A stretch of 64,000 nucleotides of DNA from Gibbula magus (lineage: Eukaryota > Mollusca > Gastropoda > Trochida > Trochidae), in assembly GCA_936450465.1 (NCBI GenBank), contig OW388297.1, positions 54,986,989 to 55,050,988 on the forward strand. Reading direction: 5' to 3'. Below, one piece after another: positions 1-12,700 of the stretch. The position numbers and the translations under genes are program-made. Numbering within the stretch: the stretch's first letter is position 1; each line of letters begins with the position of its first letter. Below the pieces are notes generated by a model. That model did not search any database and was not told the origin of the DNA. It worked only from the letters and a program-made list of their open reading frames with translations.

Positions 1-286
1 TCTAATATGTCAAAGAATGTTTTTGGAGCAAGAATTTCCAAGCAAATCTTTTTTAATTGTAAGCATGCTATTTGAAAATAAATGACATCTAAGTCATATT
101 TACTTATTGAGCCTATTTGACATCGGGATTCGCGGTTAACGAAAATAAACATTGATGTATCGTGGACCGTTTGGAGTATCGCATCAGGATATTTTTCAAA
201 ACAAAACTTAGTATCGATACACTGTATCGGCGGCCCATAGATCGATGCTTATCGATGCTTATCGATGAATCGTCGCACCACTAGTA
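1..286. other. sequence upstream of the exon array, no gene seen
   Basis: This AT-rich stretch has no recognisable exon. It contains short ATCGAT-rich direct repeats around 240-270 and stops abruptly where the tandem exon-bearing units begin near 287, inside what is intron in the other units. It may be transposon-derived. The promoter and first exon of the downstream gene are not visible here and probably lie outside the window. Confidence 0.4.
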
Positions 287-547
287 GTATTGCTTCTCTC
301 TGTTCTAAATATCTTAATGCACCTCACATATGCAAACTAATTCATCCTTAAACAACTCACAATTGTAAGGATATACAACTCACAAGTGCGGAGATCTACT
401 ACAGCTCAGAAGTGTAGAGATATACTACAGCTCACAAGTGTTGAGGTTACCTACGTTTCATTTGCCATATCTATAAGTTGGTGAACCTCACAATACCCCG
501 AAACTTGCGAGTGTGGTGTAATAATTTTACATTTCATGTTCATTTAG

Positions 548-706
548 GTGATTCTTTGGAACTACCTGATGCATCCCCAATGGAGGATTCGGAAGAACCT
601 ACACAGCCTTTAGTGAAGGTACCTACATCATCACTGACACAGTCAAAGGCCCTATCCACTACCTCAAGACAAGCTTCTGACTACAAACCACTTCCAAAAG
701 AACAGG
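548..706 (+). CDS. array exon 1 (class A)
   Basis: The 159-nt exon is phase 1 at both ends. It carries the longer MEDSEEPT variant and encodes Leu where most copies have Met after the Asp-Ser start. No in-frame stop is present; the acceptor is CATTTAG and the donor GTAAGT. Confidence 0.8.
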
Positions 707-3700
707 GTAAGTTTACAATACGTTTACAGTTATGCTTAGCGACTTAACAGCTAGCCCTAACTGTTAAATGACTAGGATATGGTATTGCTTCTTTCTCTTC
801 TAAATATCTTGATGCACCTCACATATGCAAACTAATTCATCCTTAAACAACTCACAATTGTAAGGATATACAACTCGCAAGTGCGGAGATCTACTACAGC
901 TCAGAAGTGTAGCGATATACTACAGCTCACAAGTGTTGAGGTTACCTACGTTTCATTTGCCATATCTATAAGTTGGTGAACCTCACAATACGCCGAAACT
1001 CACGAGTGTGATGTAATAATTTTACATTTTCATGTTCATTTAGGTGATTCCATGGAACTACCTGATGCATCCCCTATGGAGGAAGAACCTACACAGCCTT
1101 CAGTAAAGGTACCTACATCATCACTGACACAGCCGAAGGCCCTATCTGCTATCTCAAGACATGCTCCTGACTACAAACCACTTCCAAAAGAACAGGGTAA
1201 GTTTACAATACGTTTACAGTTATCCTTAGCGACTTAACGCTAGCCCTAACTATTAAATGACTTAGGATAGGGTATTGCTTCTTTCTCTTCTAAATATCTT
1301 AATGCACCTCACATATGCAAACTTATTCATCCTTAAACAACTCACAATTGTAAGGATATACAACTCACAAGTGCGGAGATCTACTACAGCTCAGAAGTGT
1401 AGAGATATACTACAGCTCACAAGTGTTGAGGTTACCTATGTTTCATTTGCCATATCTATAAGTTGGTGAACCTCACAATACGCCGAAACTCACGAGTGTG
1501 ATGTAAAATTTTTACATTTTCATGTTCATTTAGGTGATTCTATGGAACTACCTGATGCATCCACTGTGGAGGAAGAACCTACACAGCCTTTAGTAAAGGT
1601 ACCTACATCATCACTGACACAGCCGAAGGCCCTATCTGCTACCGCAAGACATGCTCCTGACTACAAACCACTTCCAAAAGAACAGGGTAAGTTTACAATA
1701 CGTTTACAGTTATCCTTAGCAACTTAACGCTAGCCCTAACTATTAAATGACTTAGGATATGGTATTGCTTCTTTCTGTTCTAAATATCTTAAAGAACCTT
1801 ACATATGCAAACTCATTCATCCTTAAACATCTCACAATTGTAAGGATATACAACTCACAAGTGCGGAGATCTACTACAGCTCAGAAGTGTAGAGTTATAC
1901 TACAGCTCACAAGTGTTGAGGTTACCTATGTTTCATTTGCCATATCTATAAGATGAACCTCACAATACGCCGAACCTCGTGAGTGTGATGTAATAATTTT
2001 ACATTTTCATGTTCATTTAGGTGATTTTATGGAACTACCTGATACATCCCCCTTTGAGGAAGAACCTACACAGCCTTTAGTAAAGGTACCTACATCATCA
2101 CTGACACAGCCGAAGGCCCTGTCCGCTACCTCAAGACATGCTCCTGACTACAAACCACTTCCCAAAGACCTGGGTAAGTTTACAATAGGTTTAAAGTTAT
2201 GCTTAGCGACTTAACAGCTAGCCCTAACTGTTAAATGACTTAGGATGGCTTCTCTCTGTTCTAAATATCTTAATGCACCTGACATATGCAAACTAATTCA
2301 TCCTTTTGTATACAACTCACAATTGTAAGGATATACAACTCACAAGTGCGGAGATCTACTACAGCTCAGAAGTGTAGAGATATACTACAGCTCACAAGTT
2401 TTGAGGTTACATATGTTTCATTTGCCATATCTATAAGATGGTGAACCTCACAATACCCCGAAACTCACGAGTGTGGTGTAATAATTTTATATTTTCATGT
2501 TCATTTAGGTGATTCTATGGAACTACCTGTTGCCCTTGTGGAGGAAGAACCTACACAGCCTTTATTTAAGGTACCTATATCATCACTGACACAGCCGAAG
2601 GCCCTATCCGCTACCTCAAGACATGCTCCTGACTACAAACCACTTCCAAAAGAACAGGGTAAGTTTACAATTTGTTTACAGTTATGCTTAGCAACTTAAC
2701 AGCTAGCCCTAACTATTAAATGACTTAGGATATGGTATTGCTTCTTTCTGTTCTAAATATCTTAAAGAACCTTACATATGCAAACTCATTCATCCTTAAA
2801 CAACTCACAATTGTAAGGATATACAACTCACAAGTGCGGAGATCTACTACAGCTCAGATGTGTAGAGTTATACTACAGCTCACAAGTGTTGAGGTTGCCT
2901 ACGTTTCATTTGCCATATCTATAAGATGAACCTCACAATACGCCGAACCTCGCGAGTGTGATGTAATAATTTTACATTTTCATGTTCATTTAGGTGATTT
3001 TATGGAACTACCTGATACATCCCCCTTTGAGGAAGAACCTACACAGCCTTTAGTAAAGGTACCTACATCATCACTGACACAGCCGAAGGCCCTGTCCGCT
3101 ACCTCAAGACATGCTCCTGACTACAAACCACTTCCCAAAGACCTGGGTAAGTTTACAATAGGTTTAAAGTTATGCTTAGCGACTTAACAGCTAGCCCTAA
3201 CTGTTAAATGACTTAGGATGGCTTCTCTCTGTTCTAAATATCTTAATGCACCTGACATATGCAAACTAATTCATCCTTTTGTATACAACTCACAATTGTA
3301 AGGATATACAACTCACAAGTGCGGAGATCTACTACAGCTCAGAAGTGTAGAGATATACTACAGCTCACAAGTGTTGAGGTTACATATGTTTCATTTGCCA
3401 TATCTATAAGATGGTGAACCTCACAATACCCCGAAACTCACGAGTGTGGTGTAATAATTTTACATTTTCATGTTCATTTAGGTGATTCTATGGAACTACC
3501 TGTTGCCCTTGTGGAGGAAGAACCTACACAGCCTTTATTTAAGGTACCTATATCATCACTGACACAGCCGAAGGCCCTATCCGCTACCTCAAGACATGCT
3601 CCTGACTACAAACCACTTCCAAAAGAACAGGGTAAGTTTACAATTTGTTTACAGTTATGCTTAGCAACTTAACAGCTAGCCCTAACTGTTAAATGACTTA

Positions 3701-6700
3701 GGATATGGTATTGCTTCTTTCTGTTCTAAATATCTTAATGCACCTCACATATGCAAACTAATTCATCCTTAAACAACCCACAATTGTAAGGATATACAAC
3801 TCACAAGTGCGGAGATCTTCTACAGCTCAGATGTGTAGAGTTATACTACAGCTCACAAGTGTTGAGGTTGCCTACGTTTCATTTGCCATATCTATTAGTT
3901 TGTGAACCTCACAATACCCCGAAACTTGCGAGTGTGGTGTAATAATTTTACATTTCATGTTCATTTAGGTGATTCTATGGAACTACCTGATGCATCTCCA
4001 ATGGAGGATTCGGAAGAACCTACACAGCCTTTAGTGAAGGTACCTACATCATCACTGACACAGCCAAAGGCCCTGTCCGCTACCTCAAGACATGCTCCTG
4101 ACTACAAACCACTTCCAAAAGAACAGGGTAAGTTTACAATACGTTTACAGTTATGCTTAACGACTTAACGCTAGCCCTAACTATAAAATGACTTAGGATA
4201 TTGTATTGCTTCTTTCTGTTCTAAATATCTTAATGCACCTTACATATGCAAACTAATTCACCCTTAAACAACTCACAATTGTAAGGATATACAGCTCACA
4301 AGTGCGGAGATCTACTACAGCTCAGAAGTGTAGTTATACTAAGCTCACAAGTGTTGAGGTTACCTATGTTTCATTTGCCATATCTATAAGTTGGTGAACC
4401 TCACAACACCCCGAAACTCGCGAGTGTGATGTAATAATTTTACATTTTCATGTTCATTTAGGTGATTTTATTGAACTACCTGATACATCCCCCTTCGAGG
4501 AAGAACCTACACAGCCTTTAGTAAAGGTACCTACATCATCACTGACACAGCCGAAGGCCCTGTCCGCTACCTCAAGACATGCTCCTGACTACAAACCACT
4601 TCCCAAAGACCTGGGTAAGTTTACAATAGGTTTAAAGTTATGCTTAGCGACTTAACAGCTAGCCCTAACTGTTAAATGACTTAGGATGGCTTCTCTCTGT
4701 TCTAAATATCTTAATGCACCTCACATATGCAAACTAATTCATCCTTATACAACTCACAATTGTAAGGATATGCAACTCACAAGTGCGGATATCTACTACA
4801 GCTCAGAAGTGTAGAGTTATACTACAGCTCACAAGTGTTGAGGTTACCTATGTTTCATTTGCCATATCTATAAGATGGTGAACCTCACAATACGCCGAAA
4901 CTCACGAGTGTGGTGTAATAATTTTACATTTTCATGTTCATTTAGGTGATTCTATGGAACTACCTGTTGCCCTTGTGGAGGAAGAACCTACACAGCCTTT
5001 AGTGAAGGTAACTACATCATCACTGACACAGCCGAAGGCCCTATCCGCTACCTCAAGACATGCTCCTGACTACAAACCACTTCCAAAAGAACAGGGTAAG
5101 TTTACAATTTGTTTACAGTAATGCTTAGCGACTTAACAGCTAGCCCTAAGTGTTAAATGACTTTGATATGGTATTGCTTCTTTCTGTTCTAAATATCTTA
5201 ATGCACCTCACATATGCAAATTAATTCATCCTTAAACAACTCACAATTGTAAGGATATACAACTCAGAAGTGCGGAGATCTACTACAGCTCAGATGTGTA
5301 GAGTTATACTACAGCTCACAAGTGTTGAGGTTACCTATGTTTCATTTGCCATATCTATAAGATGAACCTCACAATACGCCGAAACTCACTAGTGTGATGT
5401 AATAATTTTACATTTTTATGTTCATTTAGGTGATTTTATGGAACTACCTGATACATCCCCAATGGAGGAAGAACCTACACAGCCTTTAGTAAAGGTACCT
5501 ACATCATCACTGACACAGCCGAAGGCCCTGTCCGCTACCTCAAGACATGCTCCTGACTACAAACCACTTCCCAAAGACCCGGGTAATTTTACAATAGGTT
5601 TAAAGTTATGCTTAGCGACTTAACAGCTAGCCCTAACTGTTAAATGACTTAGGATATTGTATTGCTTCTCTCTGTTCTTAATATCTTAATGCACCTCACA
5701 TATGCAAAATAATTCATCCTTAAACAACTCGCAATTGTAAGGATATACAACTCACAAGTGCGGAGATCTACTACAGCTCAGAAGTGTAGAGATATACTAC
5801 AGCTCACAAGTGTTGAGGTTACCTATGTTTCATTTGCCATATCTATAAGTTGGTGAACCTCACAACACCCCGAAACTCACGAGCATGGTGTAATAATTTT
5901 ACATTTTCATGTTCAATTAGGTGATTTTATGGAACTACCTGATACATCCCCTTTCGAGAAAGAACCTACACAGCCTTTAGTGAAGGTACCTATATCATCA
6001 CTGACACAGCCGAAGGCCCTGTCCGCTGCCTCAACACATGCTCCTGACTACAAACCACTTCCAAAAGAACAGGGTAAGTTTACAATAGGTTTACAGTTAT
6101 GCTTAGTGACTTAACAGCTAGCGCTAACTATCAAATGTCTTAGGATATTGTATTGCTTATCCCCATTAAGATATTAATCTACCTCACATGTGCTTAATAC
6201 TTAACTCTAAATAACTCACAAGTGTGGAGATATTCGTTAACTAACAAGTGTGAGATATACTACAGCTCACGAATGTTGAGAACCTAGGTTTCACCTGACA
6301 TATTTATAAGTTGAACCTACAATAACCCGAAACTCGAGATTGTGGAGTAATAACTTTACATTTTCACGTTCATTTAGATGGTATGGAACTACCTGATACA
6401 TCCCCTGTCACTATACAGCCATTAGTGAAGGTACCTACAACACTGACAGAGCCGGAGGAAGGCGACCTTATTTTCACCCTGGATTTCACAAGTTAGTGAA
6501 CCTCACTACTGAAACTCTGCTTAGACGTTGACTTGCTTCGGTAACAGTTTTGATAGGCCGGTTTCTTTTACTCAGTGTCACTTGGATTGATTACAACAGT
6601 ATTTTAAAGTATTCTCTGTATTTAAGTTTTCTGCTTGATGACATACTGAGGAAAATAATTTTTACTAATACATAAAAGTTCAAATACGAAATAATAGTGA

Positions 6701-9700
6701 CTAGTCGCATTTATATGAGTACTTTTCAATGGAACCTTAGCATCAGGTCAGATGAAAACAAAATGAAAGACGCAGATGAACTTGTGGTTTTGATTCAGAC
6801 AATATTAGCCTTACATTACTGAATTCATCTCATTTTCATTGTGTTACATGCATATTTGTTCCTGTTTATTTTAGATGTACCGGAAGGTGACATGGAGAAG
6901 GTGGATAATTCCTTCAGTGATGACTCAGGAGATGAGTTTGTTTTGGATAGTCACGATGATAGTGATAGTGACAGTAGTTCTGAAACTTTTCCTGGAATTA
7001 AGGAGAGTCTGAATGAGTTCGACTTCGACTTTGACGACGAGTTTGATGTTATCCCTGAAGCTAAGAATCCACAGTTGTTCATCACAAAAGTTATCAAAAG
7101 CTTCACAGCAAAGAATGGAAAGACCAAGAAAGACCCAAGAGTTTTCAATAGTTACCAGTACTGTTTACCCTGTTCAAAAAAGGTGTCAAAATTCAGCCAA
7201 CATATTTGCCGTCGACACAAGAATGAACCAGCGGTAAAGGAAATCTGCATGATGGAGAAAGGAAAGGAAAAGAAAACAGCTATTGGTATGTTACGGAATA
7301 AGTACAATCATCATCACAACCTGAAATCAATAGAGAAGGGTAAGGGTGAAATCATTCTTCACAGAAGACCTACTCATGAATTTGTGTTGTCAGAATATGG
7401 TCCGTGTCCAGATTGTCTACAATGGATACAACAAAAACTATTGAAGAGACACCAGAAATCATGCTTTAGAAGTGACACGTGTGAGAGCCCTCAGGGTTTC
7501 CTTAAAACCAAAAGTGATGCTTTGGCAGGAAGAATACATACCCAAGCATCAGCTAAGCTCACAAAAGAAGTCTTTGCCATTATGAGATCAGATGAATTTG
7601 GGAAAGTCGCCCAAGAAGATCCGCTCATTATAGCGCTCGGAAATCAGTGGATGGACAAAAATATTGGGAATGAATTGAAGAGAGGAAAATACACTTCACA
7701 GATCATGAGGCTTTGTGCAAAGCTGTTGGTAGAACTGAGGAAAATCAAACCCCTTGATAACAACTCCATGGCTGACTTCTTGACTCCTGGAAATTTCAAT
7801 GAAATAGTTGAAGCTGTCCTGAAGATATCTTCCCTGAATGAACAAGAAGAAAAGCAAACACCAAGCAATGCCATTAAGATTGGCTATGATTTGAAGAGCT
7901 TGATTAACCTGAAGCTTGTATTTTGTGGAATAATGCAGAAAGACGAACCAGCCAGGAAAGATTGTGAAGATCTCATGCAGATGATGAAAGTACTTTGGGG
8001 GACTAAAGTCACAAAGACTGCCAGAGTATTACTGGATACCCGCAAGTTTCAGAAGAGTGTTCCTCTCCCGTCGGCTGAAGACATTACAAGGTTGCACGAT
8101 CATCTGCAGGAAGAACTGAAGGAGGTAGATCTAAGCGAAGAAACATATGACAACTTTATCAGAGTAGCAGAGTTGACAATATCCAAAATTGTTACCTACA
8201 ACAGGAGACGGACAGGAGAAGTTGAAGCTGTAAAGTGAGTTTTAATTGATACACCTTGATACACCTTGATACACCTTGAAGTATTCCACCACCTGTTTTT
8301 ACAGTGACTGCCTTGATATGAATTTTTTTGATTCATTGATACTGAACGAATTCATATCAATTGATTATCTCAAGTAAAACATACAAACATACATGATAGA
8401 AAAACTAACAAATTCTTTGAAATTTGGGGATAGAAATAGCGATATAAATATTTATATATATATATATTTCGAGTAATACATAAAATATTTCCCCTTGCGA
8501 TCTAATTTTAATATTAAGAAAAAAACATTGAAAACTGTTTGACCTTATAATGGACATACTTTCATAATCCTATTGTATTTGTAATATGGCTTTTATATGT
8601 AGTATTTGTACCACTTGTGCCAATATATTTCCAATGATACTTATGATTTCTACCATTAATCCTAATTACTGTGAGGTACTGTTAGTCACTAACTAAACTC
8701 ATTATTTTGTAGAGTTCGGGATTACTGCAAAAGGTCACGGGGAGCTGTGAATGACATCACTGAATTAACGCGCTTTGAAAGGAGACTGCTTGAAACACAG
8801 GATGTAATGGAAGTCAGAGGAAAGGTAAATAGTGCCCTATTGATATAAGAAATTTTAAATGTATTAACGTAATTATAATCCAATGAAATGAATGCTATTT
8901 AGAACACATTTGTGTAAATTTATTATTTTATCATCCACAGGAGATAATGCGTTTGTGATACCAACCGATATCTCTTAGGAGATATCATTTTTACAGTAGA
9001 TTTATAACAATGCCCTGTTGGCTTAAGTTTTATCAACTTGTGTTGATATATTTGATATGAGGAGACACTTGGATGAGATTCTCAATTTCCCATAATGTTT
9101 TATTTAGTTATTCCACTTGAGCTCAATGGAGAATATGACATATTCATGTCATCATTGCTCATTGATCTTAATGCTGAATAATATTTTAGAGACAAATTAA
9201 CTTTCTAGATAGTGTTTACAGAATAATTATTTTCTTGTTCCTTTTAGACCGGAAGAGGTGTTCCTATCATACTGCCACCAGAAATACAGAAGACCATGGA
9301 TTTTCTCTCCAATTCTGTTGTCCGACAGAAATGCGGCATCAAGAGCCCCTATCTATTTGCAAGAAAAGGTACCACTATCAGAACATTCAGGGCTGTTACA
9401 ATTACATGTGAACATTTGTCATATATTGTTTTATGTCCACAAAGTACTGGATTACATCAATTGATATAATCTAGCATTGTCAGTATAACTAAATCAAACA
9501 CCCTTCGGATAACTTTGCAAATTTACCCTTTGAAAATTGAATGTTTGGTTACCCTACCAGAAAGTTTTGGGATATTAATAAGATACAATTTTGTTCATCT
9601 TTGTTTTACATTGTTTTAGGCCATGGGCCGAACCCTCAAATTGTGTCAAAGTGCTTCAACATATCTGGTGAATACAAAGTTTGTGTTTTAGAATTATCTC

Positions 9701-12700
9701 TATAATTTATCATGACCTCTAAAAAACTTTTCTGGTTAATTAAGTTGCACATTAATAATTTAGAAGCCTCAGAATTAAAAATAATCTGCAGTAAATCTCC
9801 ATGACTGCAAATACATTATTGACCAATCACAAGACAGGAAGCCGTCCATTCTGTGCGGTACTACAACATGGCCATGGCCAGAGTATGGCATGTTTATGTC
9901 ACATCAATGGGGATAAACTAGCTGATTAACATCCATTTATGGATATAACATGGACAAAAGTAAATCAGCATCAAGATAGAGACGTCTACAGAACTGGTTG
10001 GAAAACGCTCTCACACTGATGTAAAATGTGTATCTCATTTCAGAAAGACTGTAACGTGTTGAAAAATAAATGGATTTAAATAAAATGGTTTTCTCTTTTT
10101 TATGTGAGGCTCACAGATGGGCTTGTGTTATCGTGTTCTTTTTCGACTTCTTATCAAGAACCACTGTTTCTAGAGGGACTCCTTGCCCCATGGGGTTTAT
10201 TCATAAAGTGTGTACGCATTTAGTGGCACAGAGGCAACAACTTAAACACCTAATTGTATCCTCTTCTCAAGTAGGTAAAGCTCAAGGAAGCTAAAATCTT
10301 GTGTACAGACTCCTTAGCCAGACAAACTTCAAAGCCATTGGCTTCAATTTTGTCAATTGATAATTCTGAAAAAAAGTCTACAACTGTACAATCTGGAAAT
10401 ATATTTGGGATTCTCTTAAAAAATACTACTCCTTGCTTTAGATAGGTCATTACAAGTACTACTAACCATACTTGTAAATATGGAAATTTTATTGCATTTG
10501 GCCTTCTCATAATCTTGTGAGTTTAAAGGTTCTGAAGTCTGTTACTAAAAAGAAAGAGACTTAGGCTCTGTAGCTTTCAGAATTTGCTTAATTTATTATC
10601 TAAGGTTTGAAGATCTAAAACAACTAATTTCCCAAGTTATACATTTGAATGTTTTTGGTCAAAATACCTTAATTGGCATTAAAAAAGTTAAATAAAAAAT
10701 GTGTGTGTATGCTGTCATATACACCATGCAAATAACCCCCTTCTCACTCTACCTCCTCCTAAGTTCAATACACATCTCTATTTTGCAGTACCCACTACCA
10801 AGGTGACAATAAGGTCAGCTGTGATTGTGCAAGAATGAATGAGACAGTTTAACTTCATGCAACTGAAACAGAATTTAATCTACTCAAGAGTATATAAGCT
10901 ATATTTTGGTTATACAGTGCATTTGAAACGTCACATCAACATCTATATGGTTAGATTCTTGAGAGGTATTATATCTTTTTATATCTGGTTCTTGGAGAAA
11001 AGTCGGTACAAGATTTTAGACTGGACCCCCTGCCGCGCCCATATTTAAGGAGGGTGAGGGTCAAATAAACAAACTTTGATCCCCTAGGTGCAAGGTACCT
11101 CCCCTAAAAATTTCAGCTTTGGTGGAATAGTGGTTCTTCTTGAGAAGTCGAAAGTTTACAGACATCACCGGACTACGACCCATGCCATAAGCGCACCTGA
11201 TCGTTTAGACCTGAAGAGCTAAAATGACATTTCTTCACTTAAAATACATTAATCACAATTTATACTTAATTCCCCAAGTATAACTCAAAGTGTTCTTTGA
11301 CAGTAACATACATTTTTTTAATGAACTCTAATGAATTACTGAACTATAATTTGAATTGAATTATTTTTTTTATTAATTTGATAATTAATAATTCTATCAT
11401 ACTATAATTTTTCATACACTTTGTCTTCATTATTATTATCAGACACAACTTTTCAAAGTGAGAAAAACTGGGTGAAAAAATTACTTCTATGTTGTCTTAT
11501 ATATTAATGCAAATCTGAAACTGACCGAAATATTGGATGGGTGTCATTCAAATTTATTGTTTCATAATTTTGCTACATTGATTTCATATTGAGTATCTGA
11601 CTGGATAGCACAGAATAATGTAATGGAATAGCAATAATGGAATACAAAAACAAATTATGTCCAAGATTAAAGTGTTTCTGCGAAAATATTTTATTCATTC
11701 ATGTGGTAATACTGATTTAACACACTGAAAAAAAATGTAATTCTGATTGTTTTTAGATTCATTAAATTTTAATAAATATGGACTAATTATGAATTTAGAA
11801 AAGAATTTTCAACTGTTTTAACAAAAGTTTTCTTGCACAAGTACATTGAAAAGCTGGCCAATGCAATTACCCACAGGCCAAGGTCAAGGCTGAATGATCA
11901 GAATCTGCGCAGGGGGTACCACTCTTTCAAGAGCTGTAGATAATTAATGTGCAACTTTTTTAGCAAGAAAAGTTTTGTTTCTCATCAAGCACATGCTGGG
12001 GATCATTTTGATATATAGTTCTGGTATTCACCAAATATGTTGAAGCACTTTCCTATTTCTAGAGGCCCTAGAATTTTTGGCCCACGGCCTATTTATCATG
12101 GATTGTATTATTGTAGGAGATGGGACTGTACGAGCATATGATGCATTGCATAAGACTGCGACATCAGCCGGGATTGAGGAGCCCTCAAAAGTAACAAGCA
12201 CCCAGCTGAGGAAGTACATGGCTACCATTACTCAGGTATTTATTGGTAACTTTGACAATAATACAGACCATTGAAAGCTAAGTTTTTCCAATTAACACGC
12301 CCATAAAATTAAGAGAACTTTCATAGGTGCTAATTTCTCCTAGTTGTTTATCTAGTCCATAAAGGTCAATCATTAAGTGAATATGAAATATTCGCTTCGT
12401 TGATGGTCATTGTCATTGAACCCAAATATCTTTTGAATACAAATTATTTATTTAAAAAATACAGCTGTGTGTACCCCCCATTAAAGAAACAAACTAATGT
12501 GATCATCATATTTCTCAGTCGTCACTCCAGTGTTTCAAATGTGCCCAGTGATGCAATCTGAATGATACTTTTTAGAAATGCAATTAATTGGGTTTAATGT
12601 TCATTGGTCTTGGTATAAATTGCCCATTTTATTGTGGTTGTGAAGGTGGAACAGCAGAGGGCGACATCCTCAGATTTTGGGCTACTCTTGTTTTTGGTCC

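Larger units (their letters stand above)
287..6484 (+). repeat. tandem array of about 487-bp exon-plus-intron units
   Basis: Thirteen head-to-tail units repeat with spacings of 457-496 bp, measured between exon starts. Each unit holds about 330 bp of intron, a conserved acceptor (pyrimidine tract ending CATTTAG), one 150-159 nt exon and a donor (GTAAGTTT in nearly all). Exon classes can be followed by sequence: A (units 1, 8), B (2, 3), C (4, 6, 9, and variants 11, 12) and D (5, 7, 10). The order A-B-B-C-D-C-D-A-C-D-C-C shows that larger blocks were duplicated. Units 4-5 and 6-7 are almost identical over a 973-bp shift. The 5' edge is cut within an intron and the 3' edge is a decayed unit. 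Confidence 0.95.

Noticed and set aside
1275..1469. 64-65-codon ORFs in the array introns (also 1759 and 2732)
   Set aside because: They lie in intron sub-repeats and recur only because the units are repeated; no splice or start support.
287..6484. CRISPR-like or simple satellite reading of the 487-bp repeats
   Set aside because: Units are far too long for CRISPR, and each has a phase-consistent exon with acceptor and donor, so an exon array explains them better.
6841..6874. GTG/ATG start for the long ORF at 6841
   Set aside because: The first 11 codons are the pyrimidine tract and TTTTAG acceptor of an intron; the exon starts at 6875 in phase 1.
8230..8238. TGA at 8236 as the protein end
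   Set aside because: A GTGAGT donor overlaps it and the next exon continues the domain in phase 2.
10070..11048. ORFs of 69-86 codons in the 2.75-kb intron
   Set aside because: Both-strand overlaps, AT-driven composition and repeat fragments; no family features.
12028..12228. Minus-strand 66-codon ORF
   Set aside because: Antisense shadow of recombinase exon D.
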